Assembly: GCA_020543525.1 (NCBI GenBank)
Contig: JAHYIO010000042.1
Location: 372,001-436,000 of the forward strand
Length of the DNA: 64,000 bases
Direction of reading: 5' to 3'
Source of the DNA: Coriolopsis trogii
Taxonomy: Eukaryota > Basidiomycota > Agaricomycetes > Polyporales > Polyporaceae
Shown: piece after piece, positions 14,684-27,209 of the stretch
How the letters are laid out: each line of letters begins with the position of its first letter
Numbering within the stretch: position 1 is the first letter of the stretch
Made by a program: the position numbers and the translations under genes
Notes under the pieces: model-generated
Database searches by the model: none
The model's input: only the letters and a program-made list of their open reading frames with translations
Told to the model about the DNA's origin: nothing

Positions 14684-15818
14684 ATGGCTGCCATCGGTCC
14701 CACCACCACCCGCAATCCCTCGCCCTACAAGAGACAGTCCAAGCTCTCGTCTCGCCCCGCAGGCTCTGCGTCCCACTCGGTGGTCGTGAGTATCTCTGGC
14801 GCCACCCCAACTTGCCTTATCCGGTGCTCACATCTCCCGCTCCCGCCAGGATCCATACTACGGTCATGAAGAGACTGCAAAGCTCTGTGCTCGATTCGTG
14901 ACGCATTTGTTTGCGTGCCCGGATCTGCCCCCAATATCCACCGCCGTCCCCCCCGCTCCCTCCCCGCCATTAGCCAACTTCATCGCGTACGCCCTCCATC
15001 GCACCCGTCTACACGCCTCCGTCACCTTCGCCGCCCTCTACCTCTTGCAACGCCTAAAAGCCCGCTTCCCCGCCGCGCGGGGCTCCTCCGGCCACAGACT
15101 ATTTATCTCCGCGTTCATGATCGCCAGCAAGGTCATCTGCGACGACACCTACTCCAACAAGTCCTGGTCCATCGTCGGCCAGGGCATGTTCGCCCTCCGC
15201 GAGATCAACCAGATGGAGCGCGAGATGTGCTCCTACCTCGAGTGGCAGCTCAACATCGAGCCCAACGCCCTCAAGGAGTTCGAGCAGAAGGTCCGCCGCG
15301 ACTTCAAGGGCCTCGGCCCCTACCCAACGTACGTCCTCCCTTCACCCGCCCCCTCACCCATGCCCTCGACCACCCCCTACACCGCACAACAAGCGGGTAC
15401 CGCCCCGGCTCCCTCCTTCGCCTCGCGCACCCAACAGCCCCCCTCGACATCTCCACCAAAGCCCATCCCGCCGCCCGTGCCGGTGCACGCCGGTGCGCCC
15501 CCATACTCTGCCTCGTCTTCGCCCAGCACCCCCGATACGCCTGATACCCCGGAGTCATCCATGTCGACGTCGACGTCGCCCGCTTCCAGCGCAGCGCCGT
15601 CAACGCCGATCGGGTATGAGGACCACTCGGTCCGGGTCGTCTCGAGCGGGACGATTGGCACCCCCATTCAGATCGACTCGTCATCACCCACGACCGCGTC
15701 ACATATGCCCGCGCCCTCGTCATCATCAGCACCAGCGTACACGCGCGCCGTCCCTGCCGTCCTCAAGAAGGCAAAGTGCGGCGACATCTTTGCGCGTGCC
15801 GCTCCCTGCGTCTGGTAG
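14684..15818 (+). CDS. Pho80/PCL-type cyclin, copy 1
   Basis: Cyclin that should bind and steer a Pho85-type cyclin-dependent kinase. Exon 1 is 14684-14785 and exon 2 is 14850-15818, with a 64-bp GT-AG intron in phase 0, giving 356 residues. The cyclin box covers roughly residues 40-190 and contains the PCL hallmark block HRLFISAFMIASK followed by DDTYSNKSW, INQMERE and a final YLEWQLNI helix. The second half is Pro/Ser/Thr-rich and presumably disordered. The protein ends in FARAAPCVW, closely matching the end of the cyclin at 28.5 kb (WVRAAPLVWKE), which supports reading straight through GPYPTY without another intron. The start is the first ATG after a pyrimidine-rich leader. The family assignment is strong; the exact subfamily (Pcl1/2, Pcl6/7 or Pho80) is not settled. 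Confidence 0.85.
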
Positions 15819-16378
15819 AGGCGCGCCTCCGTCTTTCCGTCTCTTGCTCTCCTGTCCTCCCATGGTCCGTGCTTCCCTCTGCTTGCTGCTTCCGCCCCAC
15901 ACATCGTCGACTATCATCATGCTTGGCTCTCTCCGGCGTCGCCTTGGAACGACGAACGCCCCACGCCCCACCACCCTACATTATGCCTCCCGCGCGTGCC
16001 TTGTGCTCCAACCCCCAAACCCCCGACTGGCATCTTCTCTTCTTCGCAACGCACATTCGCATCGGTACCCGGACTCGAGTTGCGCTCGTTCTTCCCTCCC
16101 CTCCCCCCTTTTATTGCCGCCCTTCCCTATCTTTATACCCCCGTCCTTACTTGTCGCATGGTCCGCTCTTTGGGGATCGGGGTCCGCACGGTCGTCGCTA
16201 TATTTGTGTTTTGGGCTCTATTCGTCCCTTGCCCGCTTCGTCTCGTTTCCTCGTTTCTCGTTTTCTGCACTCTACTATCGCATTATCCATTGCCACGCAC
16301 GCACGCACGCACGCATCCGATCGACATACATTGCACGACTTGCTCTTTTTTCCTACGCAATATCCATATATCCCCCCA

Positions 16379-16430
16379 TGTCCGTCCGTCCGTCTGTCTG
16401 TCTGTCTGTCCGTCCGTCCGACTGACTGAC
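16379..16430. repeat. Compound TCCG/TCTG/ACTG tetranucleotide microsatellite
   Basis: Runs of TCCG, TCTG, TCCG again and then ACTG are directly visible in non-coding DNA. Confidence 0.9.
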
Positions 16431-17194
16431 GCTCTCCCTGACTCTCTCCTACGTACTTCTCTCTCTCTCTCCAACATGTGTTGTATTAGTACCAGTACCC
16501 TCGAACCGAAACGTGAACCATTGCCACCCCGTATACAGGCAGCGTCGTTTTTTTTGTTATCTATCCTCTCGCGATCGATAGGGCTATACGTAGCCTTGGG
16601 CTTGGGCTCGGGCTCGGGCGAAATTTTTTTTGTTTGGCTCCTCCTAGTTATAACATGCCCCCCCCCCCCATGGAGAAACGGGTTCGAATCGAATAATAGC
16701 CAGGGGAACGAAAAGGATTGTGATACTGCTCTTTGGGATTGTGGGGGGGGGTTCGTGTGCTTGCTTGGCTGCTTGTCTGTCTGCCTATTCGGGGGTTGAG
16801 CGTAACGTTGAACGTCGAGGAGCGAGAGTTTGGAGTTTGGACTGGCGAGAGGTGCACCTGCCGGTGAGCGCTTGAGCGCGTGCGCCCCTTGGCAGAGGAG
16901 CTCGAGGAGGAGCGCTGCACGCTGCAAAGTCGTGCATGTACGCGTGTGATGCGACCCTCGGGTCTAGATCTGCGCACCTCCCGTGGGTGTAGTATACTGC
17001 GCCACGGTATTGATATTGATATTGACGCGGACCGGAACGTACACGCTGGTCCCCCGCCAGTACACGTTGCGAGGCGCGAGAGGATCGGATGAGGGGGGAT
17101 GAGATGTATTAGACGGGAGGGCGGGGACCCCTGAGAGCGTGCACGGGAGGCGCGATCAGAACGACATACTTGCATACTTGCGATGCACCCTTTT

Positions 17195-17246
17195 CTTGCG
17201 CGTCGGGTGTCGGGTGGTCGGGTGTCGGGTGGTCGGGTGTCGCGCA
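17195..17246. repeat. GTCGGGTG-type short tandem repeat
   Basis: Alternating GTCGGGTG and GTCGGGTG-minus-one units repeat about five times, forming a roughly 15-bp higher period. Confidence 0.8.
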
Positions 17247-17600
17247 GCGCCGCAGCCAGGGCGTCCGTTGGATAAGTGTTTACTACAGCACTAATATTGA
17301 CGGCAGAGAGATTCATCTCAGCACGGGGGGCGGCGCGGCTCTCGGGTTGGAGATGTGCCGCATGCGACTCCAACAAGAACAAGAACCTGAAGTCGCCTTT
17401 TGCGTCTCCGCGTGCATGCGCACCTTGCTGCGACTCTAGTCGACGTCGCGATCGAGGGCTGGTAGTAGTACTACTTGTACGTGCGTGGGCGGCCGTGAGT
17501 GTAGTTGAATGTGGTGTAGGTTCTAAGTAATGGACTGCTTACTGACACTTACTCCACAGGGGCCCGGTACTACAAGTACCTGTTTGGGCGGCGATCTCGG

Positions 17601-20600
17601 GGATCCAGCGACGAGCGTAGCGGGCTCACGTCAACATTGCTGACTCTCGCGCGCGGGTCTCCGTTCGCGAGAAACGAGTTCGCGGCGCCGAACGATGACC
17701 GTCATCGAGGCCTGCAATCTCAAAAGTCTCTCTTGATGAATGCCATCGCATATTGCGCGGCCTTCTCTTCGTACGCGTCAGCCTGAGCATCTCGATACAG
17801 TATCGCGCCTGCACCGAGTCCGATCGAGGTTCTGAATCTGACGTCGGGGCGGGGCGTAGTGACAGCTGCTTCGCAGAACGAGCTTGGTGAATGAGCTGTT
17901 AGTACTTAGTTGTTGACGAGTGGACAACGGTAGCTGAGTGGTACCGATTATGGCCGCTGCTGCATCCACAACGCAAGTACACCAGGTCGAACGAGCTCTC
18001 GCAGATCCCCAACACGTACGGAGTCACGGAGTCCGGACAACCCCAGAGGCTCGTAGACGTTCACCCCGGACGACGCGAGACTGTGCGCCACGTGCGTACA
18101 CAGAGGGAGGCGTCGAGGGTCATTGCGTATATCATATATTGCCACGTACCTCGCGGAGAGGTACCTCTACCATGCGTCGATCGAGTACAGCGACGGACAT
18201 GTTGTGCTTGGAGCTTGGATGCGATCGAGATGTCACTGTATGAGCTGGTCCTGTTGCGATAGTGAAAGAACCACGATCGGGGCGCGGCGTCGATCGAGCC
18301 TCGTTGGCATACTACTCGAGGATGTAGCTCCTGTGGCCCAGGAGAACATGCCAGTCCGGACCGCAAGGTCAGGATGTCCCTCACGGGGCGGCGCCGATCG
18401 TGAGACTCGAGCTGAGGCTGGCGGCTGTTCTCGGACTGTCGAAGTGAGGCTGACCGACAAGGTGTGTGCCCTTGGAACATATATACGCCCCCCTGCATCT
18501 GCCGCGGTATTGCATCGACGGGCAAAACGGGATCAGAGTGGTGCTTCAGAGTGAGGACTTTGGGTAGAGCCTCATCTGGGTGACCGATGTGGTCCTCGTA
18601 CGCGTTGTCTTCCTCTGCGAGTCATTAGGCACTAGCGTCATATAGTGATGAGCTCCGCAGTCTCGTGGCTGAACATATCACCTTCATCCGTCCCCATCCG
18701 CTGCGTGCATATTCAGGTGGGATGCAGCCAGTAGCGTAGTGACATCGTGGACATTGGTCTGTCATTCACAAAGAGGCCATCCTGGATTCACGAGCGATCT
18801 GGAGGTTACACTAGTACTCAAGTACTCACCACTCAATCTGCACGGCCATCGGCGTCGGTGATGGAAGGCGAGTTCGAACGCGGGAGGCCCTCGTGTCTTG
18901 TTTGAAAGTCCGACGTCCATATTTAGTAGTCAGGCGTACTCAACGCCGGTCCCTGAGAACGCACGGGCGGCATCAGATTCCGCTGGTGGCGACTCTAAGT
19001 CTGGGCGTTCTTACAAATATTTGGGGCCTCTGGTTGAGACATCCCGATATCCACGGCCTGGGCGCAAGCTTGTGGATCAGGCCTCAGGTTTGGGCTGCCT
19101 CGTGCCCTCTTGTGCGCCGGGGACAGCTGATGGAGAGGACGGTCAGACCTGTACGTGCGATCGTCGTGTCCTGAGCCTCCCGGCTGTCGCATATCTGGAT
19201 GTGCGGCTATGGGAGTAGTTATCCGGATACTCGAGACGCTGCAGTGCGATATGTATCATGCCCCGCGCGCTGTTGTATGTAGCCCCACACTCTGCCACCT
19301 GCACGCAAGCTCGGAATGCAGAACGATGACAACTGATGGGATGGATGAATACGCGTGGAGTGGAGGTAGTCACGCACACTATTGTGGCTGGATGGTGGCG
19401 ACGTTTGCATTTGGCATCGGATCGATGTGTATGTCGTTGTGGATAGAAGGTGAATTTTTGTAGATCCCCCAGATGCTGCGAGGCGCGCCTCGTGCTTAGC
19501 TTGTTCGCGACGAACACATATGTACATCGCTGGAGTGAAAAACAACAAGGGGCGGAGAACCCCCAGTCTAAACAGAGATGTACTCGCAAGAATGTTCACT
19601 GTTCGTACGTCGGAAGACATGTTCAGTGCGACTGACGTCATGATGCCCGCGATCCTGCTGGATTTGGCAAACTAGACGCCTCAGCGCTCATTCCGTCGTG
19701 ACGGCATCGGCGCAGGATGGATCTGACTCTCATGACATTTGCCTGTCTCCGCCTGTGAATGTGCCGTCTTCAACCCACTCAGCATCCTACTGCCATTGAA
19801 CGCCATCCACACAACTATATTCTCGCCTCTCGTCATGCTGTCAGTTTGCAATTACGCAAGGCAGGGTAAGTGGAAACCATTGACCTGCGATTCGTTGACA
19901 TGGTGCCTTGACCCTGCAGAGAATGTGGCACAGATTCCGGCGGTCGTCGGTGTTGATGCTCGACTCGGAGCTTTTGTAACTGTCTGTCCATCAAGAAGAC
20001 CTCGCCTCAAGTGGGCCGCTGGGACTTTCCTCGCAGACTGTCTGTTGGACTGTGCATAAAAGGAAAGCGACGGCACGCTGCGCATGGCGCGACGTCGACA
20101 ATGTTCTGGGGTTCGGCCTTTACGGTCACCACAGCTATCAGGACGCATACATACATGGCAGCGCAGCGACTGCTGTCTGACTGTTCAAGTACGTTACAGC
20201 AATCTCTCACGCATATAGCAACCTGAGCGACAAGTCGTCCATCCGCCGTCACAACCGGCCTTTGCGTTCAAATGATAGACGTGAAGACCGCTGGGGTGCT
20301 CGGGTGTAGTCAGAAGCCCTCGTCTCTTTGCCGTTACTTACGGCCTCTTTCTGATAATTCACCGGGCCCTTGCTACGCCCGCGATGGGCCCAGTCTATGT
20401 TGCACGCTGGCATTGCAGGCCAAAGTCAACCCCGCAGTCTCGCGGTGTCTGATGGCGGGACATGCATGATGGTTATGTTGGTGTCTTCCGTATGTTCCTG
20501 GTCTCTGGTGACTTTGATGCCGTCGGCAGCGACATCGTAACAAGCTGACACCTGTGGATTGCGTCCGTCTGTCAGAGCGTCGCACGGTCATCATCAATGT

Positions 20601-23600
20601 CGTGCCTCGTGGCTATATCAAGATCTTGCAGAAGTCTGACCAGAGCGTGCGTCTGGACGACACGTGCGTTCGATCAGAAGTGCGCCCGTTGATGGACCCG
20701 ACAGCGACGTATGCGCCAACCGCCGCGGACATTGGTTCTTGCAGTCAGGAGGGCACGCGCGATAGCACTTCGCCTTCGTTGGTTAGACGGGATGCTCTTG
20801 TGCGGTGAGTCGATGATTGGCCATGTACTGCACGCATGTTTGCCACTGCTCATGAACACTTTTCCTGACAGAAGGACCCCGTCCAGCGTCGTTGCGAAGG
20901 CGTGGAGTGGCTTCGAGGGTCAGGCGGGAGCAATGCTCGCAAGGCTGCTCATCGCGCGCATGTCGATGTCAGCGCCCTCCGACGCCGCCGTTTCAATTAA
21001 GTACCGGGGCCGGGCAAGGGGAATCGGACTGCGTCCCGGACGCTCTCAATCTGAATCATGATGCGAGTCTGCGACCCAATCATGATGATCGCTCGCGTAC
21101 GCTGCGTGACCTCTTTCTATAGATCTCGCCCTGTTTCTTCTGACACAGGGCTTATCGTGCCTGTCTTCCGCATTGTCTTGGTCAGCCAAGAACCTGCATG
21201 GTCGCGGTGTCGGTTGAGTACTTACACACAACTTCAGATGGCATGCTATAATCCTCGCACTCAGGCTGCCAGCACATAGGGACCTATTCCACGAGCTCGG
21301 TCGACTCGTTCCGGATGCCTGAGTTGTGGTGCCACTCCAGCCATTCAACCAAGCTGCCTTCTTCGGTTCTCCAAGCCGAGTCGCCCATGTGTATGCCACC
21401 AAGTTCATCTGTTCTTCTCGCACATCATTGTGTCACTACATCCCTCGTTTGATGGACGTCATGTCTTCTCTCGGGCGCCGCGATTGATGCGTGAGTCCCT
21501 CATCCCTTCGTACCTGCCATCGCTTTGCACTGACGCTGAGCTCGGAACCAAAATACGGCGTGAGCGGCTGGAAGAAGGTTGGAAATCTGGCACTTGAACG
21601 CCGAAACAAGCTTGAGATGGACGCGCGACGGGCGACAAACACTTCAGTTCCAGCTCGAAGTGACACTGACAATTGACAGCATGACAGACCGGGATCCGTG
21701 CGCTGATCTACACACTCTCAAGGCAATTTCTGGACCCAGTCCTGCCCTGATCCCAAGCGCGTGGTGTTCGCGAACGTCTGCTTTTCCCAGCACTCTGCCA
21801 CCACCTTCTTCGGCGCCCCGAGCGGCAAGAAGGCAGACTTGCATGTCTACAGGAGGCCGTCAGATCACCGTTTGCCCGGCGGCACGCATGGGAGCCACCG
21901 TGGCAGCAGCTTCAACTCCATTATTACCTACTCATATACTCGAGTCTCGCCGCGCTCTCCCTCCGAGGTGCCGACCATGGGTGTAACTTCTGCAAGACAT
22001 TCGGCGGACAGCGGTGATCTGGATGTTCACTGTCTTCTAGCCCTGTTCGCGAAGAGCTATGACATAGGAGGGTATGTTCGTGCTGGTGCGTGCGACGTTT
22101 GGCTATATCGGACACTGTCTTTCTTCTCTGCCGGGAAGATGGCCGGGAAAAAGGCGGCCTCTATGCACCCATCGAGGACCGTGTTGGCCGCGGGACCAGT
22201 GCCGTTATTAGACGAGACTTACCGCCGGACCGAAGATAAGCCCCCCTTCTATCCGCTCGGCCGGCCCAACCCACGGCGCCAGGACCGAAGGCGGCTATTT
22301 GGTCGTGGCAGGCTGTCGATGCCCAAACGGAGCACGCGCAGGCCACGAGGCGGCTCGCCCGGTGCCTGTATATTCCATTCCGGGCAGCGCATTTGTCCCC
22401 TCTGGGCTCTGGCAGCCCGCGCTGCGTCTACACAACAGTCACATTGTCCCGTCCTGACAATGGCGCATGCCCAGCGAGGTGCGCATCCGCGCGCCGTCTA
22501 CACGTTTTCATTTGCCGACGGCCTTCTTCATTCTCAGCTCGCACAGTTCTGCACTGCCTCCCGAGTCCCGCCTGCGCGAGTCCCCGGGCCAAAGCTTGTT
22601 CTCGGTGTGGTGGCGCAGCATATTATGTTACACCATAGGACTAGTGTGGCAGCGAAGTGGGTAAGGTATTTGTGAGTCTCGGTGAGGCGATAATTGTTCT
22701 CCTTGTTCTACCCCGTCCGTCGTTCTGATTCTGATGATGCGCAGGAATGGAACATAGGAAGTAGTACGGCGCGGAGATAGCGTCCAAGGACCAAGCCCGT
22801 TTGAACTCGGAACAGAAGGTGTCGCCATAGCTCGCCAAACCTTGATTCGTAGTTAGCACGTTTTGTAGGCGTTGCGGGACCTGCACACGGTTCGGCACGT
22901 GTACGGGAGACGTTGGCGTCGATCGAGGGAAAGAAGCAGCTATAGACATACTGCAGTACGTATGCTTCCCAGATACCAGGATGGGCGCTGCTATTGCTCT
23001 GACCTCTCATAACAGGGTCTCGAAATGACTTCTTTGGCCACCAGGCGTGCTGCGTCTTAACAATCATTCTACCGTATGGGTTTCATACGAGCAAACTCTG
23101 GACCCAGCACGCCAAGTCAGCTGCAGCGAAGCTAATTGTCTGTAACCGCACAGGCATCCTCATTGTCTTTGAGCCTCGAGTAACTTAGTTTTACACTTAT
23201 AGCATACGGCAGGGTGGCAATCAAATCTTTCACAGGCGCACGAGCTGTCAAGTACGTATCGTGCATGCGCTCTCATACGGCATGAGCAGCCTTCTTAATG
23301 CCGGTCGTAGGATCATCCTGAGATGAGCGTCGTCTCGCGATTCGCTCAACATTTGCCAGAACACGAGCCAGAAGCCTAGGTTTCATAGGGCTGTAACGAG
23401 CGAGGAACAGGTCAGTGAATCTGTGCCCACCGCATAGTCGACTCCGCGGTGCTGCAGCCCAGCGTTGGCATGATAGGGAAGGGAGTCTCCCTGAGAACGC
23501 AGAATGCATAGCGCCGCCAGTTTGCAGTAGACTGGGAAGGCGAAGTCTCCTCTTCCCGTGCTATCCCCACACGACGTACCACCTCATGTTCGAAGGCTCG

Positions 23601-25868
23601 CGGCATGTCGCTGGACATCCCTAAAGTCTCTATCCTCTTTCCAGGCACACAGAGCCGCCAGCTTGAGGAGGCCTTGGACAAGTCGCCATCGTAGCATGTA
23701 CGGCACCGAGCTTGAAGCCGAGCGCTTTGAGGCTTGCCTCGAAATGGTGTGAGTACACCCTGGTACGCATAGCTCCCACAGTCACTACCGTTTGGCTTGG
23801 CTTCTTGGGCCTCGAGGCGGAGCCATATTGACACGGCCGCACCTTCTGCTGCTGCATTGCGTCCTCGTATACGGACTGCAGTCGTCCACAGTGTGAGGTG
23901 AGTCTTCCTATCACTCTCGCCGAGTGTCATTGACCGCGCATCCTACTTTACGGTGCACGGTGTGGGTCGTCGTGATCGTGGACCGTCCCGCGGACAGTAC
24001 CGGGCTCAGGATCCGACACGACATCGGCACACGGGGCATTTGCGAAGACCAGCCGCAACGTCAACGGCTTACAGCACGCTGCTTCCAACGTCCAACTTCC
24101 CAGTGGCATGCCCGGTGCGGTTTTACGTCTACTCTCCGCCCACGTCTCCGTCCGAGTACTCGTTCATACATAGGGCAGCCTGAAACGCGATCACGTCCTC
24201 GAGCCGACCGGATCGGTCCTCGGTCCTCGGTCCTAGAAGGGCAGCATTACGTGCGTTCGTGCCCGCCTGCCATTCACCCGTGGATGTGGATGCAGCGAAC
24301 CGTCGTCGATATGCCCGGTCCTTCCGAATTAGACTTTGGCCCTCCGGGCACTTATCGCGAGGCCGGACTCGGACGCGTCCATGACCTGGCCCTGAAACAG
24401 CGCCTCTGTGGATACCTGGGTGATAGGATTCTTGCATGATTGACATGGACGTCCTCCTGCTCACCCTTAAGCTTAAGGTCCCGCGGACGGTGTGGCTCGA
24501 AGCCTCGAACTAGGCGAGCGGGGGCCCGGGTTCCCGTGCAGAGGGAGGGGTTTCGCTCTACGACGTCCCTGAAGGTCCCTTCCATACTTCAGCGGTGGCA
24601 CCGAGGTCGGTGAGTGGTCGGCAACCGAGCGGGGGATGTCGGGTTTCGCCTATTACTGTGGTTCGTCGAGGCCTACGCATGCGTCCACGTCCCGGTCCCG
24701 GACTGTGCCCAGGAGCGACGCTCAAGCTCGCGCGCGCAAGTGTGCGCTCGCTGCTAGACCTAAAGAGCGTTGTAGTATGTGCGGGCTCTCCCTCTCACAT
24801 TGAGTCGCATCGTATCGTTCCATTGTGGGGTGAACACAGTGTCAACAGGTCCGCTCCTCCCCCTCGCTGACTTCCCGCTTCCAAGGGCGCCCTCGGCGGA
24901 ATCAACTAGGTCCTCTCTCATATCTCTCACAGTTTACAGCATCTAGAGCGTCGACATGCGGGCGACGCGAGTGTTCCGCAGCGACGCAGGACGGGTCGGC
25001 GCACGCAGCGACCCTGCACTGGCATCCTAGCATTCTACACATCGCGCCTTCCACGGCGAAACAAGAAGGAAGACCCCTTCCCGCCGACATCGGAGGTCGC
25101 GATCGGAAGGGCGTAGGGGTAGGGGGTTAGGGCTGCCACCGGACGCTTCTCCCGCCCTCGGGAGCTCCTCCCGTTCTGAATCAGGTATTCTGATATGTCG
25201 GTTGTGAGTCTTCTGACATATGGATCAGAGAAGGTTCGGTATGATCTGTGTCTGACGCTCTCGTGTAGGGGGAGGGGCGCGTAGGGCTGCATTCTAAGTG
25301 GATGGCCAACCCCGACATTCTGCTATGGTGGGGCGGCTCGCGCGCGGGCGCGAGCGCAGCGGCAGGAGCAGAAGCAGCGCGCCCCAGAGCCTAGGATAGT
25401 TTGCGGTGGCACCGGATGCCGGGGGTGTACGAGTGCACGAGGGTGTGCGCTCCGGCGTACGATCCGATGTCTGACCCGACGTATATGGGGATGGGCTTCA
25501 AAGGATGCAATTGGGGACGGACCTTGGGAGGTGTGATATGACGAGGCGTGCCGATGCAACGCAAGCCGGACCTTGGGGGGGGGGGGGGGCAGGGACGGAA
25601 TTGTGGCAGTCGATATTCTGATTGCACTGGGCAATGTCACAATGTCGTGTTCTATAGTCATAATGTCATATTTGCGAGTCAATCAATGCAATCAATGACA
25701 TTCCAAGTCATGTCGGACCATGTTTGGGCTATATAGCAGGCGTCGTGCAGATGAGATAACTTACAGCGAATTGTAAAGGATGCCGCGCTTGAACCACTCG
25801 GCGGAATGGGGCACTTCTGCACCTTGGGACAGGCAAACATACATAAGATGCGTGTAGGATGTATCCAC
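17601..25868. other. Long region with no supportable gene
   Basis: Many short frames on both strands, none with a recognisable domain. A few canonical-looking introns can be picked out, for example GTAAGT...CTGCAG around 19866-19921, but they do not join into a protein with an ATG and a known fold. The longest open stretch (21761-22675) starts at GTG and has no family resemblance. Decayed mobile DNA or unrecognised intron-rich genes are both possible. Confidence 0.45.
25575..25589. repeat. G15 homopolymer
   Basis: Fifteen consecutive G bases on the plus strand in non-coding DNA. Confidence 0.95.
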
Positions 25869-27209
25869 CTAAGCGTCGAACTTCTTGTAAAACACCCAGG
25901 CATCAACGAATTCCTCCCCCGAGCCGTCGGCCTTTCTCAGCCTGCCCGCGCGAGGGATGCGACCAGCTTTCGTGAAGTCGAGGGCCTCCCAGAGCCTGTC
26001 GCGACGTCCTGTCAGCATGGGTGATCTATGGAGGGGGGAAGAGATACGACTGACTTGACACTGGCGACGTTGTTCACGTAGACGAGGTTGAACACGCTGG
26101 CCTCGTACCCGAGACGGGGCGCGTAGTGGAGGTAGGAACGTGCGAGAGCAGTTCCGATACCTAGACCACGCCAGAATGGTGGGACCAAGAAGCCTGCATT
26201 GCAGATCTGGGGACGCGAGTCAGCTCTCTGCATTGGCACAACCCACGAAGGAGCTCTGAATGGAAGGATACGGATATGGGAACGTCGAGAGCGATCTCCT
26301 GCGAAGTCAGCGCTCGCTCTCTGCCGTCGACAGGACAAGGTCGATGCTGGCATGCAGCATCTGGTCCCGCGAGACGATAGCAAGGCGTAGCCTGCAGCTT
26401 CAGAGGTCTGGAAAGCCTCGAAGGCCAGTCACTGAAGGCCTTGGGGGTGGCTTCCACAATGCGAGCTGCGGTATACCTGTAGTCTAGCTCTTGAGCGTCG
26501 CAGGCCCGTTTGGGCCCGAAGCGACCGATAGCAGGGGTGCCTCTCAGGATTGCCCATCAAGCACATCGCCGGATCGCAAGACTGGAAAGGTACGAGCGGA
26601 GATACGAGGAGAGAAGACTCACATGTGATGACCGTCCGGGGTAGTTGGGCTTCACCTACAGGAAGAGGGAGGAACGTCTCGAGTCAGCGCCCACGATCAG
26701 CGACGGCTAGCTTCTGCGGCCACACAGCTCGCATCGATAACATGCGAACATCGACGGCGGGCGAACAGAGCTCTGGAAAGAGGGCGAGTACGCACGTAGT
26801 AGCAGCCCGCGATGCTCTCTTCCCAAGTCCGCCCGCCGACTGCCTCAGCAAACCGGATGGGGACGACCGAGCCATCGTCCCCATCGGCAGGATCCGCGAG
26901 GCCGTCTTGAGCGGGAGGACCAAGGACCGCAACGAGGACGTCTGCAGCAAAGTAGTACGCTTCGAACTGGTCCCTCGAATACTCTTCGCCGGCGAGGATC
27001 TCCTGAGGATAGGTCTGCCCGCGCTCGAGCTCGTCGGCGAAGACGCGGTGAAGATAGTCGACTAGCCCCGGGAAGTCCTTCGCGCTCTCGAGCGTAAGAT
27101 GATGAAGTGTGAGGTGTTTCGGTGCATCGGGCTTCTTGGACTTGAGATGCCAGGTCGTGGAGGGAAGAAAGCCAGACTTGCTGCGAGTGATGGCACCGTA
27201 AGCGGACAT
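25869..27209 (-). CDS. GNAT-family N-acetyltransferase, Mpr1-like
   Basis: Acetyl-CoA-dependent N-acetyltransferase. Exons on the minus strand are 27209-26796, 26655-26623, 26206-26055 and 25995-25869 (introns 140, 416 and 59 bp, all GT-AG and phase-consistent), giving 241 residues. The acetyl-CoA pyrophosphate-binding motif is at residues 162-167 (RGLGIG), within PPFWRGLGIGTALARSYL. It is followed by YEASVFNLVYVNN and KLWEALDFTKAGRIP, the usual C-terminal strand and arm. The PNYPGRSSHICNAGFLV junction across the 416-bp intron reads continuously. Length and layout resemble the fungal Mpr1 group (about 230 residues), whose yeast member acetylates azetidine-2-carboxylate and proline-derived toxic intermediates; the substrate here is inferred only. 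It stands alone, with no clustered partner. Confidence 0.75.

Larger units (their letters stand above)
15819..17600. other. Microsatellite-rich 3' intergenic region
   Basis: No gene is seen. The first kilobase after the cyclin stop is strongly pyrimidine-rich on the plus strand. It carries a CACG tetranucleotide run at about 16293-16314, a TCCG/TCTG run, a GGGCTC hexamer run at about 16594-16620, homopolymers (C12 near 16658, G10 near 16741) and a TCGGGTG-type tandem. Long plus-strand open frames here are composition artefacts. Confidence 0.6.

Noticed and set aside
15304..15410. Extra intron in cyclin 1 after GPYPT
   Set aside because: GTACGT and ACAAG signals exist, but using them shifts the frame and loses the conserved RAAPCVW ending.
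16660..16700. tRNA-like GGTTCGAATC B-box
   Set aside because: No A-box or cloverleaf can be formed from the sequence upstream.
21761..22675. 304-codon open frame
   Set aside because: It starts at GTG rather than ATG, resembles no family, and overlaps other long frames on both strands; likely a chance opening.
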